A DNA stretch of 64,000 bases, taken from the NCBI GenBank assembly GCA_030737835.1, contig CM060849.1, positions 12,357,716 to 12,421,715 on the forward strand, in the 5' to 3' direction. Shown piece by piece: positions 11,761 to 22,534 of the stretch (its first letter is position 1; each line of letters begins with the position of its first letter). The translations under genes and the position numbers were made by a program. The stretch comes from Acorus gramineus. Taxonomy: Eukaryota; Streptophyta; Magnoliopsida; Acorales; Acoraceae. The notes beneath the pieces are model-generated. The model was not told the DNA's origin, did no database searches, and saw only the letters and a list, made by a program, of their open reading frames with translations.

Positions 11761-12190
11761 GGACTGCAAAAAATTGATCTTTCTTCTGCTACAATAGAGG
11801 CCCTTAACTCAAATCCTACCTGAAGTTAACTCCAGATTTATATTTGTCGGACAATGCTTCTGAATTCATTAAAAAAAGTACAGAATTATGAATCACCAAT
11901 AAAACCCTAGATGAACAAAGGGAAATCATGAAAACCCAAGAAAGAAGATCAACCCGAGAAAACAATGATCGGAATCAATAGATTGGGCAGAATAAATGAA
12001 AATGAGGATTCGATAAAGCTGCACATGGAAGTAGAACGAAATTTTTTTTGTTCTGGAAAAGTATTCATCGACTTCCGAATCATCATATGTCAAAATTTTA
12101 ATAAAATAATAATAATCAAACACAAGCATTAGAGAGAGATTGAAAGTGGATCTCATCAAAACCAAAAGAGATACAGAGAGATCAACATAC

Positions 12191-12290
12191 CGGAACACGT
12201 CGAGAGCTCGATCGATCGATGGAGATGATGAAAGATGACAGGCAGGTGTAGGAGAACTGAAACACGGAAGGGGGTGGTGCTTATAGGTCG
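12191..12290 (-). other. Probable 5' noncoding exon and start region of ELF1
   Basis: The exon ends CACGTCGAGAGC..CCG at 12191 before GTATGTTGAT (minus strand sense GACGTGTTCCG|GTATG). It contains a CGATCGATCGAT run. The transcription start is estimated near 12280; no clear TATA box is seen. The copy-1 flanking repeat of the MULE begins only about 85 bp upstream. Confidence 0.5.
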
Positions 12291-12374
12291 GCAATTTTTA
12301 TATTTAACCCCAATTAATTTTAAAATTGACCTTAGACTGATATTTCTAAACTGACCCCGAATCCTGAGCCGATA

Positions 12375-12778
12375 TAAATATAATCTTGTCCTGTTTATCT
12401 TTTATTTTTTAATTTTAAACTTTAAAAAAAATTAATTAAGAGTTCTTTATTTCTTTATCCATATTATAATAATAAAAAAATAAATAATTTTTTTATAAAT
12501 ATTTTTATAGATGATAAAATTAAAAAATCCCACATCACATCACACATATACAAATAACAGTTGTATTCTTAAAACCCACGTTACAATCACTATGTATACA
12601 AATAATAATATTATTTAAAAACATACACACCAGCTTAATTTGGGTTGAATCCGCGGGACCCATCTCAGCCAACAATAGCTTACACTTTCTATTTTTATTA
12701 GTTACATAATTAAAGATATTACTTTAAATTTAAACTCACATCACATATCACATATCACATATTATATCAATCATAATA
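12375..12778 (+). repeat. Direct repeat, left copy, abutting the MULE
   Basis: About 404 bp from TAAATATAATCTTGTCCTG to ATATCAATCATAATA. It is nearly identical, with small indels and substitutions, to 19058-19458, in the same orientation. It ends exactly where the MULE terminal inverted repeat begins. Confidence 0.85.
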
Positions 12779-12910
12779 GGACAATTAGCATTTTTAGCCC
12801 CAAAAAAATAAATATTTACAAAAATAGCCCCCCCACCCGAATATTTGCAAAAACTAGCCCCGATGACATTTTACACTGGAGACGGATTATATATAATCCG
12901 TCTCCAGTGT
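12779..12910 (+). repeat. MULE left terminal inverted repeat
   Basis: About 130 bp matching the complement of 18926-19057, ending in a perfect 38-bp palindrome at 12873-12910 whose half is ACACTGGAGACGGATTATA. Confidence 0.85.
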
Positions 12911-12940
12911 TGCAATCCTAAAAAAAAACAAGCATATAAA

Positions 12941-13028
12941 CTGGAGACGGCATATATATATATATACCGTCTCCTGGAGACGGTATATATATATACCGTC
13001 TCCAGGGACGGCATATATATACCGTCCC
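12941..13028. repeat. Left subterminal palindrome array
   Basis: Three adjoining palindromes built on GGAGACGG and its complement around a (TA)n core: 12941-12974 (one mismatch pair), 12974-13005 (perfect 32 bp, half CTGGAGACGGTATATA) and 13005-13028 (shorter, one mismatch pair). Confidence 0.85.
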
Positions 13029-13672
13029 CGCTGCCAAGCCCTAAAACACAAAAATTTCACCCGTTTTGTCCCTCTTTCACCCACCCACCCGTTGCCAACC
13101 CCGAAAAATCATCAAAAACAAGTTTGAATCCGAAGGTAAACATCAAAACCCTAAATGTTCTTGAATTTTATTATTTATTTGTCAATTGTTTTGATTTTAT
13201 TGATTAAATTAGGGTTTTGATAAAAAAATCCTAAATGTTGAATGTTGAATTTATTTATTATTGGAATGTTGATTGTATGATGTTTTGTTAAGTGAAATGC
13301 GAATTTTTTTAGGGTTTTGGTTATTTTAAAATGTCTTATTTGTCAAAATAAACTTTTAAATCTTAAAAAAATTTGAAATTTTTTTTAAAAATTGTATGGC
13401 CTTAGGAAATAATTCAATGGCCTCTTAGTAAACATTTTTAAAAAATTAAAGGCTATTTTTAGGAAATATGCTTTGTATGTGTTGCATGAATGTTTTTTGT
13501 GTTTAATGTGTATGTGTTGGATGGATTTTATTATTATGAATTTAGAAATATATTTACTAAGTTGAATAATTTATGGTTTAGATGGTAAAGAAATCCGATG
13601 TCCCGTTAATGTACTCTTTTAACGGGAGGATTGTTCGAACGCGAAGATAGTTCATTTTATGAAGGTGGTACC

Positions 13673-16220
13673 ATGAAAACCACCATCATAAATAAGAAGA
13701 TCTCTTATGTCGATTTACTCCAAATGATGTACCATTTGACGGGGACCGATCCAAGTCTTTACAAATTGTCCATGACTGCTGTGCATCCAACTCACGACGG
13801 AAAGTGTTTGGGTGCCCCTCTCGAAGATGATATGGGGGTGAAAGTTATGATAATGTTGTACCCAAAGCACGCGCATATCATTCAAATATGGTTAGAGAAG
13901 GAAGAGATCATACAAAGAGGCCGTGGCGCGATGAATTATGATGCAGAAGATTCATATCCTTCCATTGTTCGTGAACCATATCAACCTTCATCGTCGTCGT
14001 TTGTTCCGTGCACCCAAGAGAATATGATTGATGCAACACCGACCAATGCCTATGGGAGTGTGAATATACCACATTTGTAAGTATTGTGAATTTATAGGAT
14101 GTTTTTGGTGGGTGTATTCATATATGTAAGTATATTGTGTTTGCATTTATAGGTCCCCATTTCATGACATGGGTTGGGACGATATTCGTGAAGGAATTGA
14201 AGTGAACAATGAAGGAGAAGAAGATCAAGAAGGGGGAGAAGAAGAAGATCAAGATTGGGGAGAAGAAGAAGATCAAGAAGGGGAAGAAGAAGAAGAGGAT
14301 GATGATGAAGATACCGAAGAAGAAGAAGAAGCAGAGGAACCTGATAGTGAGGAGGACCATGATGTGAGGAGAACTGCCATCAGTGAATATGGTGTTCCTC
14401 AAATGTTTCCTACACGTGAGCTTATGGAGCAGGCGGTGGCTGAAAATGTCCATCCATGCATTTATGAAATCGGATCTTCTTCGTGTAATGAACTTGAGGT
14501 TGGTCAGCTTTTCGCGAATAAGAAGTCACTCATTAATGCTGTCCGAACCTGGAGCATAAAGAAATGCGCACAATGTCATGTGGTGAAATCAAATGCAGAA
14601 AAATACGCCGTTAAGTGCATAAATGATGAATGTAATTGGAGATTATATGCGAGGAGGGTCGGTGGTTCAGAAATGTTCAAGATTTCCACTCTGAGAGTTC
14701 CTCATACATGCTTGGATCCTCTTCTCAGTTCAAATCACAGACAATTTAGTTCTGATTATATCTCACAGCTGATTATGCCAACGATTCGTCATAATTTGAG
14801 AATCAGTGCTACTGAGATAATGGACAGGATACGTGCTGATCATCACTACACAATTTCATATTCAAAGGCAAACCGTGCCAAATGGAAGGCTATGGAGAGG
14901 ATATTTGGAAATTGGGAGGAATCATATGCTGAGTTGCCTCTATATGTTGATGCCTTGAGGAGGTCTAATCCAGGAACAACTGTGTTCTTCGAAGGCCCTG
15001 TCATACAAGAGAATAACATGGGCAGACCGATCCGACAGTTTGAACGTGTTTTTTGGGCATTCGGACCAGCCTTAGAGGCTTTCAAACATTGTCGTCCATT
15101 GGTTTGCATCGATGGAACACATCTGTATGGAAAGTATAAAGGAAATCTCCTGATAGCCACTGCTTGCGATGCAGAAAATGGTTTGCTTCCGATAGCCTTT
15201 GCTATAGTTGAATCTGAGAACAGAAGCAGTTGGACCTTCTTCCTTTGGAACTTGTTCTTTTCTGTTGGTGGTATAAACAATTTGTGTGTCATATCTGATC
15301 GGCACTTGGGCATCATAGCAGGCATGAAGGATATTGAGGAATCAAGCAATGTAACATGGCACCATCGTTTCTGTATGAGACACATGATAGACAACTTCAA
15401 AAAACATGTAAAATCAAAGGAGTTGAGTGACCAGGTGTGGAGGGCTGCCACCTTGAAATGTCCAAATCAATTTGCTGATGAAATGCGAAAGATTCTTAGT
15501 GCCTCCTCACAAGCTCGCACATGGCTTGATCAAGTCCCTCCACAAACATGGGCCCTTTGTTATGACGATGGCCGTCGTCATGGCACGATGACCACCAATA
15601 GAGCAGAAAGCATGAACAGTGTCTTGAAAGGTGTAAGAGGGTTGCCAATCACTGCCATATTACAACAAACATTCATACGAGTGTCAGAGTATTTTTATAC
15701 AAGGCGTGAATCGGCCGAGAGCATGTCAGGTGAACATGTGCCATCTATGCAGCAACATTTGGAGAGAACTGCACATGATGCAAGGGCGATGTTAGTAAGA
15801 AGGCTTGATAGATCAGAATTCAATGTCCAAGACAAGAATGCGGTTATGTACATTGTTTTCCTATATTCTGACAATGCAGAATGTCAATGTCATGTTCCGA
15901 AGTTGTTTCACTATCCATGTGCACATGTCATAGCGGCCTGTGGGTATGCTCGTATTAGTCCTGGGAGATATGTGTCACATTGGCTTTCCTCAGAGTCATA
16001 TAGACACACTTATGAACCCCGATTCCACTCCGTTGATGATAAAAGTCGTTGGCCGATTCCTACGGAAAACGATCCCATCTTCATCCCACCAAATGTTAGG
16101 AGACAAGCGGGGCGCCCTGTATCAACTCGCCGACGTATGCATATGGACTCCAGGGATCCAAGTCTGAGATATACATGTTCAATATGTCATGAGAAAGGCC
16201 ATAGAAAAATGTCCACGTAG
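13673..16220 (+). CDS. MuDR-type MULE transposase, frame broken near both ends
   Basis: Two exons, 13673-14076 and 14153-16220 (GT-AG), give 823 aa. Residues 1-90 resemble the PB1-like N-terminal domain of MuDR proteins. A glutamate-rich stretch follows (about 150-200), then the MuDR zinc-finger/DNA-binding region and the MULE catalytic domain. The catalytic triad is present: Asp455 (CIDGTH), Asp517 (ISDRHLG) and Glu620 (NRAESMN). A SWIM finger CxCx9CxH lies at about 712-726. The frame closes at TAG in a CCHC knuckle (CSICHEKGHRK); removing one A from the AAAAA run at 16206-16210 would continue as KCPRR. Upstream, MYSFNGRIVR at 13609-13640 fits the usual N-terminus but is one frame away. Function: cut-and-paste transposition in the nucleus. 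Probably a recently damaged copy, unless sequencing error explains the homopolymer. Confidence 0.85.
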
Positions 16221-16319
16221 AAATACAAATGCTGGTAATTGATGTTAAATATGATTGTGATATGATGATGAATGTTCAATTGTTTGAGTAGATATTAACT
16301 TGTGTTCAAATTACAGGTG

Positions 16320-18546
16320 ATGGACATCCGTGAGTGGCATGGACCCGTCGTGGATGATTTGCTGTATTTTCAGGGATCTCATAGGTCTCATCATGGATTC
16401 CAGGGCAAGGTATGACAAATGATGTGTTTTTCTCTAATGTTATTCTTCATATATGATTTTTTTCTTACTTGAATATATAATTTCCTTAAACAGACCGACT
16501 CCTCCAAGTTTACTATCCACATGGTGGCATTGCGTCACTGGGTCATGGATCCACGCATCGAGCCATACGTGAGGGCATCGGAGTTGTATTATTTGACAGA
16601 GATGGGATATACCAGATCAGATCATCGACTTCTACAAGCACTGACTGAGAGATGGAGACCAGAGACCAACACATTTCATCTGCGACATGGCGAGATGACA
16701 ATTACACTTCAGGACGTTGCTATTCTGACTGGACTACCCATTGATGGCAAGCCCGTGACTGGTATCACAGACCACGATGATTGGGCCAGCGTTTGTGAGG
16801 AGCTGTTAGGTGTTGGCCCCCCTGCAGATAAGATCAAGGGTGGAAGAATTTTTCTCTCGTGGCTTAAAGAAACCTTCAGCATCGTACCAGATGTTGAATT
16901 GGACGACGATATCCTCCAGCAGTATGCACGTGCATACATCTTATTTGTGCTTGGATCAACAATCTTCGCCGATGGCACAGGAAATAAGATACATGCGTGC
17001 TACCTTCATTTATTCAGAGATTTTGAGGATGCTGGTCGATATTCATGGGGTGCAGCTGCGTTGGCCCACTTATATAGAGCATTGTACAGAGGTAGTGTGC
17101 TTGGAGAGAGGATGTCGGCAGGATCTCATGGTTTTTATTCTTTGCTACAGGTAATATGCAAACCCCAATTTTCATCCATACATACTAAATTTGTTTTTTT
17201 TCCTGTGTTACTAAAGATTTTGTTCCAATGCAGCTATGGTCGTGGGAGAGATTACATGTGGGACGACCGTCATTGCATGATCCGGATTTTATTCTTGGAG
17301 ATCGACCTTTGGGAGCAAGGTAATGTCAATATTTTCATCTTCTTTTGTCAATTCATAGAAGATCATGTATTAAATTCGATATTTCAGGTGGAAGGTGACT
17401 CAGAGGTTTGATGAAAATTCGCGTGTTCTGATATACTATAGAGCACAACTGGACTATCAGCTTCAGTCGCAGGTGACTATACAATTAGCCATATATTTCA
17501 CAAATGATATATTCTACGTTAATTGTCATACTAATATATATTTGGTTTTTGGTAGGTTATATGGCAGCCTTATCCTGGGACATATGAGACACTACCACCT
17601 GCATGTATGGATCATATGGAGTTGTGGACGGCTAGGGTCCCACTCATTTGCTTTGATATTGTGGAGATGCACGTGCCGGATCGAGTCGCACGTCAATTTG
17701 GATGGCATCAGGACATTCCATCTGATGTAGAGGCCATCGACCGGGTAAACAGACGAGGTAGACAGGATGTGAATTGGATAGTTTTCCACCAGTCTTATAT
17801 CGAGCGTTGGGACCAACGATTGGATCACATCCACCAATTCTCTCATACCCGGAGTTCGAGGAGATATATGGAGTGGTACTGGGAGAGAACAGTCAGACAT
17901 ATCACACCTCCACCACCCCCACAGTACCATCCAGGCTATGTCGCACCAAATTCGGTAAGAATTTTAAACGCGTGTTACATTTTTAGATAGTGATAAATGA
18001 TTTTATAACTACTTATCATATTGAAACTTTTGTTAACAGGGGGGAGTTACACAGAACATTACCGAGGTGCTTGCAAGGGGGTTGGTCTTATACCCCAACT
18101 GCGGTGAGTGGGATCGTATAGTTGCTGTGGCACGGGACTATGCAGATGCGATGATGGGAGACATGGGACAACCTTCGAGTACCCCCAGTGCATCTACAGA
18201 TGCTGATGATTCTGAGGATGTGGTAGATGATAGTTTCGCTCACACGGAATTCACCATTGATGAGTTCTTCAATGATGTACGACTCGATGCAGAGATCGAT
18301 GAGCAACCACAACAACCAGCCCCAGCTCCTGATCGAGCTCCACAGATGACACTCCAGACATATACTCGTGGACCACGCAGGGTTTGGTGTACTTCTACTA
18401 CTGCCAGTCGGGGATCGGGCGAACAATTTACCACTCCACCACAATCAGGTGTGCCGCCATCCACAGCAACTGACGTACCCTCTTCATCAGCACCTCCTGC
18501 TCCGAGAAAAGCTAAAAAGAAAGGACTTATGAGAATATTTGGATGA
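16320..18546 (+). CDS. Plant mobile domain (PMD) protein, MAIN/MAIL-like, carried by the MULE
   Basis: Six exons with good GT-AG sites and consistent phase: 16320-16409, 16494-17150, 17234-17319, 17388-17472, 17556-17954 and 18040-18546, giving 607 aa. It starts MDIREWHGPVVDDLLYFQGS. It then shows the PMD (aminotransferase-like, PF10536 type) hallmarks: HFxLxHGEMTITLQDVAILTGLPIDGKPV, FILFxLG-like helices (YARAYILFVLGSTIF), and LAHLYRALYRG. A later VIWQPY segment and a proline/serine-rich, lysine-ending tail (KAKKKGLMRIFG) complete it. This is the form found in transposons and in the host MAIN, MAIL and PP7-long-form proteins, which act in silencing and genome stability. Its role in the element is unknown. 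Every exon is open, in contrast with the damaged transposase. The ATG lies in an exon that would also encode the transposase end in another frame. Confidence 0.85.
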
Positions 18547-18773
18547 TTGTATTTCTGTTGGATGTAAAACACTTTTATTATATTCATGCATTTTCATTTC
18601 TGTGTATTGTATTTATGTATTATGCATTGGTGTTTAGAAACAGGAGTCAAGTGATTATAATGGATTTATGTAAATATCAATGCATTTTTATTATATTTAT
18701 GCATGTTCAAGCAGGAATTTTTATACAGGTCAGATAGCCAAAATTGTATACAATCCAAAAAAAAAAAAAAAGA

Positions 18774-18963
18774 CTGAAGACGGATTGTATATAATCCGTC
18801 CCTAGGAGACGGATTATATACAACCCGTCTTCAGGAGACGGGTTATATATAACCCGTCTCCAGTGTAAATCCATACACTGGAGACGGATTACACTGGAGA
18901 CGGATTATATATAATCCGTCTCCATACACTGGAGACGGATTATATATAATCCGTCTCCAGTGT
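18774..18963. repeat. Right subterminal palindrome array
   Basis: Five palindromic units of the GGAGACGG type. Perfect ones are 18834-18861 (half GGAGACGGGTTATA), 18896-18923 (half GGAGACGGATTATA) and 18926-18963 (38 bp, same as the left end). The first two units are imperfect. A run of 14 A precedes the array at 18758-18771. Confidence 0.85.
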
Positions 18964-19057
18964 AAAATGACATCGGGGCTAGTTTTTGCAAATATTCGGG
19001 TGGCGGGGCTATTTTTGTAAATTTTCAATTTTCGGGGGTTAAAAGTGCTAATTTCCC
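18926..19057 (-). repeat. MULE right terminal inverted repeat
   Basis: Complement matches 12779-12910 with a few substitutions; it ends GTGCTAATTTCCC at 19057. Confidence 0.85.
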
Positions 19058-19458
19058 TAAATATAATATCTTGTCCTGTTTATCTTTTTATTTTTTAATT
19101 TTAAACTTTTAAAAAAATTAATTAAGAGTCCTTTATTTCTGTATCCATATTATAATAATAAAAAAATGAATAATTTTTTTATAAATATGTTTATAAATGA
19201 TAAAATTAAAAAATCCCACATCACATCACACATATACAAATAATAATTATATTCTTAAAACCCACGTTACAATCACTCATGTATACAAATAATAATATTA
19301 TTTAAAAACATACATACCAGCTTAATTTGTGTTGAATCGGAGGGACCCATCTCTGTCAACAATCGCTTACACCTTCTATTTTTATTAGTTACGGATTTAG
19401 AGGTATTGTTTTAAACTTAAACTCCCATCACATATCACATATTATATCAATCATAATA
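19058..19458 (+). repeat. Direct repeat, right copy, abutting the MULE
   Basis: About 401 bp matching 12375-12778 in the same orientation, from TAAATATAATATCTTGTCCT to ATATCAATCATAATA. Beyond it the sequence (ATATCTAAACCC) is unique to this side. Confidence 0.85.
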
Positions 19459-19516
19459 ATATCTAAACCCATCTACAAAAATAAAATTTGAATTTAAAAA
19501 TATAAATTAATATCTA

Positions 19517-20807
19517 CAGGGGTGGACCCAGGATTTAGAACAAGGGGGGCCAGTGACCAAACAATATACTTGAAAAAAAATTATAACAAAATAAAATATA
19601 ATGATAATAATTTAAGAAAAAAATATCAAAATTCAAGTCATTCAATAATAATTCGATGCATCGATAAAGATAATTTTGATAATAGTCACAAAAATTAATA
19701 GTTCTTGAACGTTTAGGTAAAAGACTTTCAATAACTAGAGGTGGATTAATATCAAAAGAAGGAAGTGAATCGGTTTTCCGGTAGTAGCAATTTCATTTAA
19801 AGAATGAGTCAATTGTTTTAAACTTGCTCATGATTGACCTGAAAGTTCAATTAAAAATCAATAAAATAAAAAAATAATTCTATCCAAATAAAACAAAAAA
19901 ATAAATCCTAACAAAAACATTTTATCAAAACATATACCTCGTTAAAGTGAGTATATGCTCCGGTGATTTGTATTTAAATAAGTATGACTAAAATTGAGAT
20001 TGGAAAAAAAATAAACAACTATTACTCGTACAAAAATTCAAAGAATCGTTGATGAACTTAATATTTTCAAATCTTCTAACCCAATTAACAAAAATAAATC
20101 AAATCCACCAACAAAAAATAAACACATATCGAATACATAGAAGAAAAAAAATCAAAACCAAGTAGTCAAAAAAAAATATGAAACATTCATGATTGCAAGT
20201 AGGTTGAAGATGCAATCAATGGGTCCGAGATGTCACGAGAGACGACGCCATAACGACGCACAATTTTTTTTTCTTCCAACTTTGTGTGGGGAGTGGGGAA
20301 GTAGGGTATTATTATTGAGCGCTAATACACTTAGTCCGTTTTGCGCTGATACACTCAATCCGTTTTACAGCCCCAAACACTATGATATCGTTGTATATAC
20401 TGAACTATCATAATATATAAGGTTCTATCATATTGTATGGTACAAAAAAATTTATCATTTTTTAACATGAAAAAATTACAATAATGTATCTCAGTATATA
20501 TTTTATTTCATATAACATGAACTTTAATGGGGAAGTATCTGATTTAAAAAAAAATAAAACTGATGTGGGCTACAATTGGAATGCAAGCTGGACATTTCAT
20601 TTTCCATTATTATTAGATTTTTTTTTATTTCAATGGGTCCCACTTGATGACTTGGCCCATAACAACCATTATAATTGATTTATCAGCACTCTTTGTTGGG
20701 CTAATGGGTTGTGGAGGTTTTTAAGTTCGATTATTATTGATTGATTTAAAACTATATGAGGGGGGGGGGGGGGGAGGCCGAGGTTGCCCCCGCTAGGTTC
20801 GCCCCTG
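19517..20807. mobile_element. hAT-like non-autonomous element (MITE)
   Basis: The left end CAGGGGTGGACCCAGGATTT and the complement of the right end, CAGGGGCGAACCTAGCGGGG, form terminal inverted repeats of the CAGGGGCGGA type common to plant hAT elements. The interior is AT-rich, has no transposase and holds a G run at 20760-20774. An 8-bp target duplication was not found. Interior segments are shared with 29550-29990. Confidence 0.65.
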
Positions 20808-21078
20808 TATGTGGGGAATATCTGAGAGATGGTTATGTTTTTATTGAATCTTGGGGCACCTCTTGTGTTAGTGTCAAGAGAGTGAGTTTTATTGGGGATA
20901 AACCCTATGTGAATGAGTAGTTTGAGTTCTTTTTGTAATACCCAGAGATACAGTAGATCTCTCTTTTACTTCTATCTTTTTGGTGGGTGATCTTATATGT
21001 GTTTATGCTTTGGACAACCCCTTTCTTTGAATAAAATTAAGGGCATATGCTTACCTTTTACTTCCAAAAAAAAAACTT
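20808..21078 (+). mobile_element. LINE 3' end with poly(A)
   Basis: Reads like a LINE 3' UTR: GGTGGGTGATCTTATATGTG, CTTTGAATAAAATTAAGGGC, then CTTACCTTTTACTTCC and a run of ten A at 21067-21076. A C homopolymer follows at 21095-21112. Confidence 0.5.
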
Positions 21079-21479
21079 GAAGATCACCTTTGCCCCCCCC
21101 CCCCCCCCCTCTCCAAATTGTAGAGAAATCTCCTCAATATTTGTACCCTTCGTTCTTATTCTCTATTGAAAACTTTAAAAAATCCACCGTTCTTCTCCAT
21201 AGAAAACCCTAAAAAGCTCAAGTGTCCACCGTGACGCCCTTCTCCAAGATGATGACCAAAAAGCCTCAAAGATTGAGACATGTTCCTCTATAGAATAATT
21301 GGTTATATAGTATGGTTATCTCATAATTAATAATCATCACTCTCACAAGTGGTGAAGGAAAGATGTTTAAAGAGAAGGGTAAGAAAGGGGACAAGAGGAG
21401 GGTGAGAGAGAGAAATAGAGTGATGTAGGACAGATTATGCAGATGGGAGCACCAAAAGAAGTCCATCAGATAAATTATA

Positions 21480-22085
21480 AATCAATGGTCACGATCTCGG
21501 AATCGCACGAAATTTTACATGGTGAAATATATCGAGGAGATCTTCTAGAATAGTTGTTATACAACTAACAATTCTTATTTTTTAAAATTAATTCATTTAG
21601 GCATTTAAAAATTTATTTTTCCTATGATCATTGAGGATCTCATAAAATCAGAAAAATTAGTATTTGAATTTTACTATTTTTAGTAATTTTTTAATTTTAT
21701 GTTATTAGTATAAATAGCAGACTTGTAATATAGGGTTAACAGTTTTTTATCAATAATATTTCGAATTTTCTCCCTTTTAGGGCTTTCTTCCTTGTGGATT
21801 CAAGGAGCTTATGAGATCTCAACGCTTGTTGGATCTCCTTGAACAGTAGTTGGAATTGACTTCCTTGCGAGGTCATGCATGTCGGGGCGATACAAGGGCT
21901 CATGAATCAGACCACATCTTTGTGAAGCATTTGTTCAAACACTTCATATGCGACCACATCTTTGTGACTCCCGCGGTTGCTTACATGACGACATCTTTGT
22001 GACTCCTGCATCCGTCCATCGGTGCATGGCGAGGCAATGACAAAGTTCTAGCAGGCGCTGAATCGGGCGAGAGCCTCCCCAGTGA
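21480..22085 (+). mobile_element. LTR retrotransposon remnant (LTR-like)
   Basis: Positions 21484-21620 match the complement of about 41760-41900 (shared CGGAATCG..GAAATTTTACATGG and GTTGTTATACAACTAACAAT). Downstream, GTATAAATAGCAGACTTG at 21709 looks like an LTR TATA region, followed by an AATAATA-rich end near 21760. No coding domains. Three copies of CCACATCTTTGTG or GACATCTTTGTGACTCC appear at 21911-22005. Confidence 0.4.
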
Positions 22086-22416
22086 GGATCTACAAAGAAA
22101 CACCTAATATAGAATCTGAATTGTAAAATGTTAAATAAAGATAAGTTGGTAATCTGCTATGTATGGTTTTTTATTTTTTTTTGGAAAGAATCTGCTATGT
22201 GTGGTTACCGTTAACAAAATGTAACTTTAGTTTTGACAATTGAAAAAAAAAAAAAAAAACCACATAAATATTTAGTAATTTACGAGAAGACTTTTTACTA
22301 TTTTGATATCATTTTGACTGTCCCTTAAGAAAAACTATATACACTGTGCAATAAAATTTCATTAACCCAATGAAAAAAAGCCATGTGAATAAAAAAAAGA
22401 AACACAGATACGAAAG

Positions 22417-22473
22417 ATGGTTGAGAGCTCCGCCCACCCGTCGATGATCCCGAGGAACAACATCAAAACATAA
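22417..22473 (+). other. Possible upstream ORF in the plastid E2 leader
   Basis: ATG at 22417 opens 18 codons (MVESSAHPSMIPRNNIKT) closing at TAA 22471-22473, 61 bp before the main start. It matters only if transcription begins upstream of 22417, which the sequence does not show. Confidence 0.3.
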
Positions 22474-22534
22474 ACTCACACACAACACAAATATAGCGAT
22501 AGAGGCTCAGATTCTCTGTCCAACACCCAAAACA

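Larger units (their letters stand above)
10136..12190 (-). other. 5' UTR intron of the ELF1 gene, with repeats
   Basis: The intron runs from donor GTATGT (12190 downwards) to a TTTTGCAG acceptor at 10136, 15 bp before the start codon. It holds a 79-bp tandem duplication at 10201-10355, a T/G homopolymer junction followed by A-rich sequence at 10976-11240, and a LINE tail at 11515-11760. No open frame of interest. Confidence 0.6.
12779..19057 (+). mobile_element. Mutator-like element (MULE) with transposase and PMD gene
   Basis: The ends are inverted repeats: the left end reads GGACAATTAGCATTTTTAGC and the right end, complemented, GGGAAATTAGCACTTTTAAC. Both then share ACAAAAATAGCCCC, CACCCGAATATTTGCAAAAA and CTAGCCCCGATG before a 38-bp palindrome. 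Inside are a MuDR-type transposase (13673-16220) and a separate PMD gene (16320-18546), both on the + strand. Size 6279 bp. No 9-bp target-site duplication typical of MULEs is seen immediately outside the ends; instead a ~400-bp direct repeat abuts both ends. The copy is largely preserved but the transposase frame is broken at two places. Confidence 0.85.

Noticed and set aside
12845..13207. ORF of 120 codons over the MULE left end, with repeated ETVYIYI-type words
   Set aside because: It is only the translation of the palindrome array and TA runs.
14846..15451. 201-codon minus-strand ORF
   Set aside because: Shadow of the transposase coding strand.
12770..19066. 9-bp MULE target duplication
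   Set aside because: ATCATAATA on the left and TAAATATAA on the right do not match; the flanking ~400-bp repeat is reported instead.
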